Shown: in pieces, positions 16,560-24,144 of the stretch
Numbering within the stretch: the first letter of the stretch is position 1
How the letters are laid out: the number at the start of each line of letters is the position of its first letter
Assembly (NCBI GenBank): GCA_030528445.1
Contig: JAUMYV010000017.1
Location: 1-35,795 of the forward strand
Direction of reading: 5' to 3'
Source of the DNA: Porphyromonadaceae bacterium
Lineage (GTDB): Bacteria; Bacteroidota; Bacteroidia; Bacteroidales; Porphyromonadaceae
DNA length: 35,795 bases
Program-made: the position numbers and the translations under genes
The notes under the pieces: generated by a model
Databases searched by the model: none
Seen by the model: only the letters and a program-made list of their open reading frames with translations
What the model was told of the DNA's origin: nothing

Positions 16560-16709
16560 CTAGTGGCATTTATCTTTGAGTCCACAGCCGTCGCACCCCG
16601 AGCATCCGCCTCCACTTTTGGGCTTACCCGTAAGCATCCGCCATAGGCTTCGCCCTACGTAGCCCATGACGAGCAGGCCGATTAGACCGACTATTATATA
16701 TTGTATCAT
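16560..16709 (-). CDS. FeoB-associated Cys-rich membrane protein
   Basis: This 49-residue gene starts at ATG 16709 and ends with TAG at 16560. The protein has one N-terminal hydrophobic helix (residues 1-17, beginning MIQYIIVGLIGLLVMGY), then a short basic stretch and a C-terminal cysteine cluster, GGGCSGCDGCGLKDKCH, with four Cys and a final His. This is the pattern of the FeoB-associated Cys-rich family found next to feoB in many anaerobes. The cluster could bind Fe2+ or another metal close to the FeoB pore; that is inference. It begins 18 bp after the feoB stop and ends 4 bp before cvpA. Confidence 0.85.
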   Translation of the reverse strand: MIQYIIVGLIGLLVMGYVGRSLWRMLTGKPKSGGGCSGCDGCGLKDKCH

Positions 16710-16727
16710 ATCAATTTCTATGTTTCC

Positions 16728-19262
16728 TTAGCCCATGAGCAGTCGACCGACTTGATAGACGACGAAGCTGAGTAGCCAAGCTAGCGAACAAGAGTAAATC
16801 ACGGAGAATGCACCCCAGCGCCACGAGCCCGACTCTCGCGCTATGGCGATAATCGTCGCCACGCAAGGGAAGTAAATCAGCACAAAGAGCATGAAACCAA
16901 AGGCCACGAGAGGCGTAAAGCTCGGCGTGCCGTCGGCGCGTCGCTCGGAGCGGATGCGCTCGGAGAGCACCTGCTGTGCCTCCTCGCTATCGTCGGGATT
17001 GCCCGTATAGATAACCCCAAGGGTACTCACGACTACCTCCTTAGCCGCAAGCCCAGAGAGCAGGCTGATGCCCATCTTCCAGTCGAAGCCGAGAGGCTCG
17101 ATGACTGGTTCGGTGAGCTTACCTAGGCGACCGATGTATGAGTTCTCTTGGTGGTACTGTTCGTGTAGGGCGGTTAGCTCAGACACTCGCTGCTCTCTAT
17201 CCGCTTGGCTTAGTGTAGCGTCCTGCTCCACTTGCTCGATTTGCTGCTCGAGTCTTACCTCTGCCTCACTCTGGCGTGGGAAGTAGCCCAAGAACCAAAT
17301 GGCGATAGAGGCGACGAGGATCACCGTACCCATCTTGTGCAGGTACTGCTTAGCCCTATTCCACATGTGTCTAAAAACAGAGCGGAGCGTAGGCATACGA
17401 TACGGCGGTAGCTCCATCACGAACGGCACATCTTCGCCTCGGAAATAGGTGCTACGCATCACGCGGGCGCTGACTACCGCAATCAAAACACCTATGATAT
17501 ATAGAGAGAAGAGCACGAGCCCAGCATGGGCGGGGAGCAATGCGCCCGCAAGTAGGATGTACACGGGTAGTCGAGCCGAGCAACTCATGAAGGGCAATAC
17601 CAGCATCGTGATGATGCGGCTCTTACGGCTCTCAATGGTGCGTGTGGCCATAATGGCAGGCACGTTGCACCCGAAGCCCATAATCAGCGGAATAAAGCTC
17701 TTACCGTGCAAGCCCATGCGGTGCATCAGCTTATCCATGATGAAGGCAGCACGAGCCATATAGCCGCTATCCTCAAAGATAGCGATGAATAGATAGAGGA
17801 TCAGGATGTTGGGCAGGAAGACAATCACCCCTCCGACTCCAGCGATGATGCCGTCTACGACGAGATCTTTGAGAGGACCATCGCTCATCAAGCCCCTCAC
17901 GGCATTGCCTATCGCCTCCACGCCAGCCTCGATCCAGTCCATCGGATAGGCCCCAAGCGTAAAGGTCGCCTCAAACATCACGTACATCAGCAGCAGGAAG
18001 ATCGGGAAGCCCCACAGCCTGTGCGTGACGATATGGTCGATGCGGTCGGTCAGCGTCTGCCCGCGATGTCTATTCGGCTTGTAGGTTTCCCTAAGCGCCC
18101 CAGAGATAAATCCGTAGCGTGCGTCTGTGATGAGCTCTTCCGTATCACGATCGCCTAATTCCTCCTTGATGCCCTTGAGCGCATAGTCTCTAGCCGAGAT
18201 AACGAAAGCCCCCTTAGCATAGCGATTCATCAGGTCGCGCTCCATTGGCTCGTCTCCCTCAAGGAGCTTGATGGCGATGTAGCGAGCCTCTAGCTCACTA
18301 GAGATAGGCAAGTGATCTAGGATCTTGCGTTGCAGAGTCGCTATCTCGGTCTCTAGAGTAAGCCCGTAGTTGATCTGTAGCGGGCGAATCTGCCCATGCT
18401 CTGGGTCTACTATCTTGGGGTCGGCAGAGCGAATTCCCTCCCACGTCTCGATGATCTGGTCGAAAAGCGCCTCCAAACCTAGCCCCGTACGGCAGACCGT
18501 CGGGATCATCGGCACCCCAATGAGACGGGCGAGCTTGGGATAGTTGAGAAATTCTTTGCGCTCGGCGAATTCGTCGAACATATTGAGGGCTGCCACCACT
18601 GGTAGCCCCATCTCCTTGATTTGGAGCGTCAGGTAGAGGTTGCGCTCAAGGTTGGTCGTGTCGAGGACGTTGAGCACAAGGTCTGGACGAGACTCTCCAC
18701 TTAGGTAGTTGCGGATGTATAGCTCCTCGGGGCTATAGGGCGAGAGCGAGTAGGAACCCGGCAGGTCTATGATCTCGATGCGGTAGCCTCGGTAGTCGAT
18801 ATGCCCTGTCTTCGCCTCTACGGTTACGCCACTGTAGTTACCCACATGCTCGTGGGCACCACTGGCTTGGTTAAAGAGCGACGTCTTACCGCAGTTGGGG
18901 TTACCCACTAGGGCGATGCGTAGCTTCTGGAGCTTAGCTCCACTCGAGAGGTGCGCCCGCCCGAGCTTATCCGCCTCCCAGCCCTCAGGCAGGCTAGTCG
19001 GTGGTTCGGTGCTCTCTGGCTCATCTTGAGCGAGAGCATTGAGTGGCTTTATCTCGATTTGCTTGGCATCCTCTAGGCGCAGAGAGACGTCATAGCCCAA
19101 TATCTTATAGTGCATTGGGTCGCGCAGAGGGGCTCCCTGCACGGCCAAAACTTCTTTCCCTTGGACGAATCCCATTTCTAGGATTCTCTTGCGAAACTGT
19201 CCCGAGCCATGCACCCTGAGAATGACGGCTCGCTCGCCCGGTCTAAGCTGTGATAAATTCAT
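16728..19262 (-). CDS. feoB: Ferrous iron transporter, FeoA-FeoB fusion
   Basis: The 844-residue protein fuses a FeoA SH3-like domain (residues 1-72) through a short acidic/proline linker to FeoB. The FeoB GTPase has G1 GNPNCGKT (120-127), the G2 threonine in GVTVE (147), G3 DLPG (166-169) and G4 NMFD (227-230). Membrane helices with the Gate motifs (for example GCNVPAIMATRTIESRKSR) fill the C-terminal half. A charged coiled insertion (about residues 660-700) lies between helices. FeoB imports Fe2+ across the inner membrane under anaerobic conditions. FeoA-FeoB fusions are common in Bacteroidota. The Cys-rich companion gene and cvpA follow. A dyad with a possible -7 box overlaps the start region. 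Confidence 0.96.
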   Translation of the reverse strand: MNLSQLRPGERAVILRVHGSGQFRKRILEMGFVQGKEVLAVQGAPLRDPMHYKILGYDVSLRLEDAKQIEIKPLNALAQDEPESTEPPTSLPEGWEADKLGRAHLSSGAKLQKLRIALVGNPNCGKTSLFNQASGAHEHVGNYSGVTVEAKTGHIDYRGYRIEIIDLPGSYSLSPYSPEELYIRNYLSGESRPDLVLNVLDTTNLERNLYLTLQIKEMGLPVVAALNMFDEFAERKEFLNYPKLARLIGVPMIPTVCRTGLGLEALFDQIIETWEGIRSADPKIVDPEHGQIRPLQINYGLTLETEIATLQRKILDHLPISSELEARYIAIKLLEGDEPMERDLMNRYAKGAFVISARDYALKGIKEELGDRDTEELITDARYGFISGALRETYKPNRHRGQTLTDRIDHIVTHRLWGFPIFLLLMYVMFEATFTLGAYPMDWIEAGVEAIGNAVRGLMSDGPLKDLVVDGIIAGVGGVIVFLPNILILYLFIAIFEDSGYMARAAFIMDKLMHRMGLHGKSFIPLIMGFGCNVPAIMATRTIESRKSRIITMLVLPFMSCSARLPVYILLAGALLPAHAGLVLFSLYIIGVLIAVVSARVMRSTYFRGEDVPFVMELPPYRMPTLRSVFRHMWNRAKQYLHKMGTVILVASIAIWFLGYFPRQSEAEVRLEQQIEQVEQDATLSQADREQRVSELTALHEQYHQENSYIGRLGKLTEPVIEPLGFDWKMGISLLSGLAAKEVVVSTLGVIYTGNPDDSEEAQQVLSERIRSERRADGTPSFTPLVAFGFMLFVLIYFPCVATIIAIARESGSWRWGAFSVIYSCSLAWLLSFVVYQVGRLLMG

Positions 19263-19278
19263 ATACTACAAAAGTATA
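19262..19278 (-). promoter_or_regulatory. Dyad and possible -7 box at the feoB start
   Basis: TATACT (19262-19267) and AGTATA (19273-19278) form a perfect 6-bp inverted repeat around ACAAA. TACTTTTG (19276-19269, minus strand) inside it matches TAnnTTTG. The site overlaps the feoB start codon at one end, so transcription from this box would be nearly leaderless. It could be an operator for an iron-responsive repressor, but no regulator can be named. Confidence 0.3.
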
Positions 19279-19330
19279 GAAATACCGCCTTTGTTCTTAA
19301 TCCACTTTCCCCCACGCAAGAAAATACCTA

Positions 19331-20380
19331 CTAATGGGGATACTTTTGTTCATCCTTAAGCTTGAAGCTGTCTCTGTGTCTATCAAATGCGATCATATTA
19401 GTTTCATCGATATCGATTTCTATGTAGTGTAATTGTACATAAGCAATGAAATCCTTAAGGCTATTCGATAATTCAGCTCTTAAGTTAACCAGAAAGTCAA
19501 ACTTCCTCCTTGTTTCTAGGGCCAAAGACGAATCGCATGGGAAACAAAATTTATAATAGCTTCCAGAACAATCAGACTGGTAATGATCTCCATAGGAGAG
19601 AGAGTCATTCCACTTATTCCTAAGAGAATCTATTCTACGAGAAAGTTCCTCATCATAAATACAAAAGGAGCTACTATCAACCACTGATTTAAAACTCTCT
19701 TGAACATCAAATATAGGATCAAATACTTTCTCAGGAAATTCGCGAATAAAATGCTCAAACGTAGGGACATGAATCGTACTCAAAACGCTTTTCAGAGTTT
19801 TCATATCACGCTCTCTCTTTTTTTGCTCGACAGATAATCCCCTTTGTTGATAAGGTTTTGAAGGTTTTTTCTCAAGTATTTTTTTTATTGCCTTGTGCAG
19901 TTCTGATACAACCTGCCCTTTACCATTGGAGTCTCTCACATTAGAAATTGCAAATGAAATAGCTCTATGTCCGCCAATGTCAAATGGTAAATCTGAAGGG
20001 AAGTCTCCAAATTCTTTGTTAAACAGCAAGATAACTCTATTCCAACCAACGGTTGCTATAGCATAACCCAACTCTATTAACACATTAGGATTAGGCGTCT
20101 TTCTAAGGGCACCAGTATCACTGTTTATTGTAGTCACATCGCAGACAAATATGTCACAATCCTTTATTTTATCAAAGATAGATTGAGGGATGTTAGGGCT
20201 ACCAGAGAGCTCTCTCGTTGCCTCATCAAGTGTAATTTTTACATCCTCCATCTCCTTCTCAACTCGATTTGCTGCCTCTCTTAAGGCATGCCTCAATGCT
20301 CCTGAATTTGTCTCTTTGGGCAAGTCTGATTGCCAAGAATAAAATACACTGTAACTAAACTCCATAGTCTCCTTCTTCAT
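19331..20380 (-). CDS. TIR-like domain protein, predicted nucleotide-binding/NADase (putative defence effector)
   Basis: The 349-residue protein has an N-terminal domain (about 8-170) with a flavodoxin-like TIR pattern: first strand SVFYSWQSDLP (11-21), LDEATRELSGSPNI, strand CDIFVCDVTTI (75-85), and NPNVLIELGYA (97-107). The glutamate of LIELGYA (E103) sits where TIR NADases carry the catalytic Glu. Proteins with this YSWQSD/CDVT/NPNVLIELGYA pattern occur in bacterial defence islands. The C-terminal half (about 170-349) is charged and unrecognised; it could be a sensor. A second possible start is Met6 at 20365. Codon use is AT-rich, unlike feoB or tnaA, which suggests acquisition by transfer. 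It stands alone, 68 bp upstream of feoB. The function is inferred, not shown. Confidence 0.68.
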   Translation of the reverse strand: MKKETMEFSYSVFYSWQSDLPKETNSGALRHALREAANRVEKEMEDVKITLDEATRELSGSPNIPQSIFDKIKDCDIFVCDVTTINSDTGALRKTPNPNVLIELGYAIATVGWNRVILLFNKEFGDFPSDLPFDIGGHRAISFAISNVRDSNGKGQVVSELHKAIKKILEKKPSKPYQQRGLSVEQKKRERDMKTLKSVLSTIHVPTFEHFIREFPEKVFDPIFDVQESFKSVVDSSSFCIYDEELSRRIDSLRNKWNDSLSYGDHYQSDCSGSYYKFCFPCDSSLALETRRKFDFLVNLRAELSNSLKDFIAYVQLHYIEIDIDETNMIAFDRHRDSFKLKDEQKYPH

Positions 20381-20419
20381 GAGATATTATCAATTCATTA
20401 TATCTTTAAATCTATCTCT

Positions 20420-20427
20420 CAAAGGTA
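20420..20427 (-). promoter_or_regulatory. Possible -7 element for the TIR-like gene
   Basis: TACCTTTG on the minus strand matches TAnnTTTG, about 40 bp before the start at 20380. No -33 TTG occurs at 17-23 bp spacing. Confidence 0.35.
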
Positions 20428-20820
20428 CAATCAAATGGTCTCAATCTGTATATTCAAACAGCCATATCCTTATCTTCTTTCCAGCTTGTAAGGTTACTCA
20501 TATCATGATTTATCAAAGTTTGCTATTATTTGCCATATAACTTCCATATTCCAGACTCAATCAAAAACTATTTCAAACAACTGCCATAGGCACCCATTAA
20601 CTTTTTTATAGCTGACTTATCGAGGGTATAGATACATTCATTCCAAATCAAAATTGATTTTTCGCTTTTTGGGTTAAAGTGTGTAAATGGATTTGTACCA
20701 ATCTGAACAAGCCTAAGGACGATTTGGGCAAAGCCATTCGTCCAAAACGAGAAATTGATGGGCAGATTTTTTCGGATTGATGGGAACGCCGAGAGCGATG
20801 TACCAGTCAATCGAAACGGA

Positions 20821-21048
20821 TTGATGGGAAGAAATTCTGAAATTTGCCCTTCGATGAGATAAAATCACCCCAAACGCGATTCTATCTAGCTAGTTATTAG
20901 AATAATACAAAAGTGGCGTTTTAAGGCGTTGTTTTCGGTCGGCTGGGACTAAGCGCCCAAACGAGGTCGAACTCAATCTAGAGCTTCCTAGGGGGCAAAT
21001 ACGCGATCTGCCGTTTTTTCCGCTTGCTCAGGTCGTTCTTCCCATCAA
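20821..21048. repeat. Inverted repeat pair TTGATGGGAAGAA ... TTCTTCCCATCAA
   Basis: Perfect 13-bp arms at 20821-20833 and 21036-21048 enclose about 200 bp. A second, nested pairing (TTTGCCC near 20843, GGGCAAA near 20993) keeps the same order. It could be the ends of a small non-coding mobile element or the stem of a structured RNA. No target duplication was recognised. Confidence 0.4.
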
Positions 21049-21171
21049 CATTCTGAAAAATGGTCTAAAATATAAATCTCGGGACAAGGAGGTTAGTATC
21101 TCTTTTTTCGTAACTTTAGCGAGAATTCGATTCACCAAAAAGTTTCTTAATTATTAACCAAGAGAATTGTT

Positions 21172-22551
21172 ATGAAGTTACCTTATGCCGAGCCGTACAG
21201 GATCAAAATGGTAGAGCCTATACGCGTATCAACACGAGAAGACCGCGAGCAGTGGATTCGCGATGCCAAGTACAACCTTTTTAAGCTCCGAAGCGACCAA
21301 GTATTCATCGACCTGCTGACCGACTCTGGCACGGGAGCCATGAGCGACAGACAGTGGTCAGCCATGATGCTCGGAGACGAAAGCTACGCAGGAGCATCGA
21401 GCTACTTCAACATGAAGAGCGCCATCAAAGACATCCTAGGCTTCGACTACTTCCTCCCTACCCATCAGGGGCGCGCTGCCGAGAATGTACTCTTCTCAAC
21501 CATCGTCAAGAAGGGCGATATCATTCCCGGCAACTCCCACTTCGACACGACTAAGGGACACATCGAGTACCGACATGCGTATGCACCAGACTGCACGATC
21601 GATGCCGCCTCCGACACACAGCTCGAGATCCCATTCAAGGGCGAAATGGATCTGAATAAGCTCGAGAAAATCCTCAAGGAGACGCCCAAAGAAAAAATCC
21701 CCTGCGTCGTGCTTACAGTCACCAACAACACAGCAGGAGGCCAGCCCGTATCTATGAAGAACATCCGCGAGACGTCGGAGCTCTGCCGCAAGTACGGCAT
21801 CATGCTTCTCATGGACTCGGCTCGCTTCGCCGAGAATGCCTACTTCATCAAGACTAGAGAGGCTGGCTATGCCGACAAGAGCATCAAGGAGATCGTGCGT
21901 GAGATGTTTTCATACGCCGACGTGATGACCATGTCGAGTAAGAAGGATGCTATCGTCAATATGGGAGGTTTCGTCGCCTTCAAGAGTGAAGAGCTGTGGC
22001 GTAGCTGCCAGATGTTCTGCATCATGAACGAGGGCTACATCACCTATGGCGGTATGAGCGGACGTGATATGAACGCTTTGGCACAAGGGCTAGACGAAGG
22101 GACAGAGTTCGAGACGCTTGATGCGCGCATCCGTCAGGTTGCCTATCTAGGAGCTAAGCTGGACGAATACGGCATTCCCTACCAGCGTCCTGCAGGCGGG
22201 CACGCCATTTTCGTAGATGCCAAGCAAGTACTCACCCACGTACCCAAGGAGCAGTTTATCGCTCAGACCTTAGGTGTAGAGCTGTACCTAGAGGCTGGTA
22301 TCCGTGGAGTAGAGATTGGTGCAATCCTAGCCGATAGAGACCCCGACACACGTGAAAATCGCTACCCAAGGCTTGAGCTACTACGTCTGGCAATCCCACG
22401 CCGCACCTACACCAACAACCACATGGATGTCGTGGCTGCCGCGTTCGCCAACGTCAAAGAGCGCGCCGAGCACATCACCAAGGGCTTCCACATCGTGCAC
22501 GAGCTGCCCGTGATGCGCCACTTCACGGTAGAGCTAGAGCGTGTGAAGTAG
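21172..22551 (+). CDS. tnaA: Tryptophanase
   Basis: This PLP-dependent beta-eliminating lyase splits tryptophan into indole, pyruvate and ammonia. The 459-residue protein shows family motifs throughout: LLTDSGTGAMSD (48-58), THQGRAAEN (97-105), TNNTAGGQPVS (184-194), MDSARFAENAYF (214-225) and the PLP lysine in MSSKKD (Lys258, the second of the pair). The closely related tyrosine phenol-lyase is the main alternative. The segment EAGIRGVEIGAILADRDPDT matches the tryptophanase EIGxxLxxRDP pattern rather than the MERG form of tyrosine phenol-lyases, so I favour tryptophanase. No TnaC-like leader or TnaB-like permease is adjacent. A hairpin at 22589-22636 follows. Confidence 0.93.
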   Translation: MKLPYAEPYRIKMVEPIRVSTREDREQWIRDAKYNLFKLRSDQVFIDLLTDSGTGAMSDRQWSAMMLGDESYAGASSYFNMKSAIKDILGFDYFLPTHQGRAAENVLFSTIVKKGDIIPGNSHFDTTKGHIEYRHAYAPDCTIDAASDTQLEIPFKGEMDLNKLEKILKETPKEKIPCVVLTVTNNTAGGQPVSMKNIRETSELCRKYGIMLLMDSARFAENAYFIKTREAGYADKSIKEIVREMFSYADVMTMSSKKDAIVNMGGFVAFKSEELWRSCQMFCIMNEGYITYGGMSGRDMNALAQGLDEGTEFETLDARIRQVAYLGAKLDEYGIPYQRPAGGHAIFVDAKQVLTHVPKEQFIAQTLGVELYLEAGIRGVEIGAILADRDPDTRENRYPRLELLRLAIPRRTYTNNHMDVVAAAFANVKERAEHITKGFHIVHELPVMRHFTVELERVK

Positions 22552-22588
22552 AGCAAGCGCACACGACCGATTAGGTAAACCGAAATAG

Positions 22589-22636
22589 AAACGCCGTACC
22601 ACAAGCCCTCTCCATGGGTGTTGTGGTACGGCGTTT
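22589..22636 (+). terminator. Hairpin downstream of tnaA
   Basis: AAACGCCGTACCACAA pairs perfectly with TTGTGGTACGGCGTTT over 16 bp around a 16-nt loop, 37 bp after the tnaA stop. No long T-tract follows, but the stem is stable and the position fits a terminator. Confidence 0.65.
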
Positions 22637-22702
22637 GTATGGTCAGGGGCAGAGCCATAGCCATTAGCCAACCTATTCTCCTACACTCCCGTTATTCTTT
22701 AC

Positions 22703-22710
22703 TACCTTTG
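22703..22710 (+). promoter_or_regulatory. Possible -7 element for the MazG-like/deoC pair
   Basis: TACCTTTG is an exact TAnnTTTG match 27 bp before the ATG at 22738, just after the tnaA hairpin. No -33 TTG is seen at the expected spacing. Confidence 0.4.
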
Positions 22711-22737
22711 GCAAACATTTTAGAGGTATATTTCTTC

Positions 22738-23106
22738 ATGACGACAGAGCACAAACACGAGGCGGAGCTTAGCCTAAGACAAGCTCAGAAGCAAGTAGAT
22801 GATTGGATCAAGACTTATGGCGTGCGCTACTTCGGCGAGCTAACCAATATGGCGATACTTACTGAGGAGGTCGGCGAATTGGCGCGCGTAATGGCGCGCA
22901 AGTACGGCGATCAGAGCTTCAAGGCAGGCGAAAGCCATGAGCTAGGCGACGAGATGGCCGACGTGCTGTGGGTATTGCTCTGCCTAGCCAACCAGACGGG
23001 CGTAGACCTGACCGAAGCCTTCGCACGTAATCTGGAGAAGAAAACCAACCGAGACAAAACTAGACATATCAATAATCCTAAGCTAAATGGAACAGACAGT
23101 AAGTAA
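22738..23106 (+). CDS. MazG-like nucleotide pyrophosphohydrolase
   Basis: Starting at ATG 22738 (MTTEHKHEAELSLRQAQKQVDDW) the protein has 122 residues. It is all-alpha with the paired metal-binding motifs of the MazG/dUTPase-2 superfamily: EEVGELARV and, about 30 residues on, HELGDEMADVLWVLLCLAN. Such enzymes hydrolyse (d)NTPs, often non-canonical ones, to NMP and PPi. A longer frame from 22618 adds 40 residues that run through the tnaA terminator, so I reject that start. The last 20 bp overlap the start of deoC, implying coupled translation and a shared role in nucleotide turnover. Confidence 0.88.
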   Translation: MTTEHKHEAELSLRQAQKQVDDWIKTYGVRYFGELTNMAILTEEVGELARVMARKYGDQSFKAGESHELGDEMADVLWVLLCLANQTGVDLTEAFARNLEKKTNRDKTRHINNPKLNGTDSK

Positions 23107-23959
23107 GTACGAGCAGGCATTCGCCTCGTTCGCACCAGCCCTCACGGGCGAAGCGCTACAGAGCGCCATAGCCAAGATTCTCGATGCCGAATTTGAGGCT
23201 AATAACACGGTAGAGGTTAAGAAATTCCTACATGGTACGATTGACCTAACGACCCTAATGGGGGCAGACACGGAGACCAAGGTAGCCAAGTTTACCGAGC
23301 AGGTCAATGACTACGACGGACTAGACGACAGCATCCCCAATGTGGCAGCCATCTGCGTGTACCCCAACTTCGTGAGCACAGTACGCGAGACGCTCACAGC
23401 TCCTGGTGTGCGTGTAGCTTGTGTGAGTGGAGCCTTCCCAGCCTCACAGAGCTTCATCGAGGTGAAGATCGCCGAGACAGGCCTAGCCATAGCAGCAGGT
23501 GCCGACGAAATCGACATCGTGCTCAACCTCAGTAAATTCCTAGAGGGCGACTACGAAGAGGCAAGTAGCGAAATCGAAGAGCAGAAAGCTGCCTGCAGAG
23601 ATGCTCACCTCAAGGTAATCCTAGAGACTGGCGCGCTCGTAGATCCAGAGGCTATTCGTCGCGCCTCTATCCTCTCGCTCTACGCAGGGGCAGACTTCCT
23701 CAAGACGTCTACGGGCAAGGAGTACCCCGGTGCTAGCCTAGAGGCTGCCTACATCATGTGTACTGTGCTCAAGGAGTACCAAACGAAGTACGGTCACAAG
23801 CGAGGTATCAAGTTCAGCGGCGGCATCAAGACAGCCGAAGATGCCGTTAAGTACTACACACTCGTTAAGCACATCCTCGGAGAGGAATGGCTCACGCCAG
23901 AGCTACTACGCATCGGAGCAAGTAGCCTAGTGGCAAACCTACACAAGGAGATCCTCTAG
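23087..23959 (+). CDS. deoC: Deoxyribose-phosphate aldolase
   Basis: DeoC cleaves 2-deoxyribose 5-phosphate to glyceraldehyde 3-phosphate and acetaldehyde in deoxynucleoside breakdown. The class I aldolase signatures are present: Schiff-base lysine in DFLKTSTGKEYPGAS (Lys206), second lysine in GIKFSGGIKTAEDA, and the first catalytic aspartate region EIDIVLNL (141-148). At 290 residues it is about 30 longer than the E. coli enzyme, mainly at the N-terminus, as in other Bacteroidota. The ATG at 23087 lies within the MazG-like gene; 20 bp overlap. A clear terminator follows. Confidence 0.95.
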   Translation: MEQTVSKYEQAFASFAPALTGEALQSAIAKILDAEFEANNTVEVKKFLHGTIDLTTLMGADTETKVAKFTEQVNDYDGLDDSIPNVAAICVYPNFVSTVRETLTAPGVRVACVSGAFPASQSFIEVKIAETGLAIAAGADEIDIVLNLSKFLEGDYEEASSEIEEQKAACRDAHLKVILETGALVDPEAIRRASILSLYAGADFLKTSTGKEYPGASLEAAYIMCTVLKEYQTKYGHKRGIKFSGGIKTAEDAVKYYTLVKHILGEEWLTPELLRIGASSLVANLHKEIL

Positions 23960-23988
23960 AGCATAGACTCCGCAACCATAACATAAAA

Positions 23989-24036
23989 TTAGCCCCACTG
24001 GAGCATATCTACGAGAGATTGCTCTAGTGGGGCTAA
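23989..24036 (+). terminator. Intrinsic terminator after deoC
   Basis: TTAGCCCCACTGGAGCA and TGCTCTAGTGGGGCTAA pair over 17 bp with one G-T-type mismatch, around a 14-nt loop, 30 bp after deoC. CTGTTTTC with a T4 run follows. Confidence 0.75.
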
Positions 24037-24144
24037 CTGTTTTCAGACTATCAGTGGCCTACTTCTTGATCGTGCGCGTGATGACGAACATTTGTTTGAG
24101 GAAATCTAAGCCTTTGCAATTCTTACGGATCGGTCTAGACTGGG

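Larger units (their letters stand above)
20381..21171. other. Gene-poor AT-rich region with repeats between the TIR-like gene and tnaA
   Basis: About 790 bp without a gene I can support. An 80-codon minus-strand frame at 20568-20810 has no recognisable family and is doubtful. The motif TTGATGGG occurs three times on the plus strand (20755-20762, 20777-20784, 20821-20828), and TTGATGGGAAGAA (20821-20833) has a perfect inverted copy TTCTTCCCATCAA at 21036-21048. The tnaA promoter must lie near the right end; TAACTTTA at 21111-21118 is one base off the -7 consensus. The region looks like the decayed edge of an inserted islet. Confidence 0.5.

Noticed and set aside
16556-16615. 20-residue N-terminal extension of CvpA
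   Set aside because: It is the overlapping, out-of-frame sequence of the Cys-rich Feo gene; CvpA proteins start with the MNWIDL-type helix.
20568-20810. 80-codon minus-strand frame in the AT-rich islet
   Set aside because: No family recognised, no promoter or operon context, and it overlaps the TTGATGGG repeat block; more likely part of a non-coding repeat or a remnant.
21050-21171. A TnaC-like leader peptide before tnaA
   Set aside because: I found no short frame with a conserved Trp and Pro end of the TnaC type in this gap.
22618-22737. Longer start for the MazG-like protein
   Set aside because: The extension runs through the right arm of the tnaA hairpin and across the -7 box; the family domain starts after 22738.
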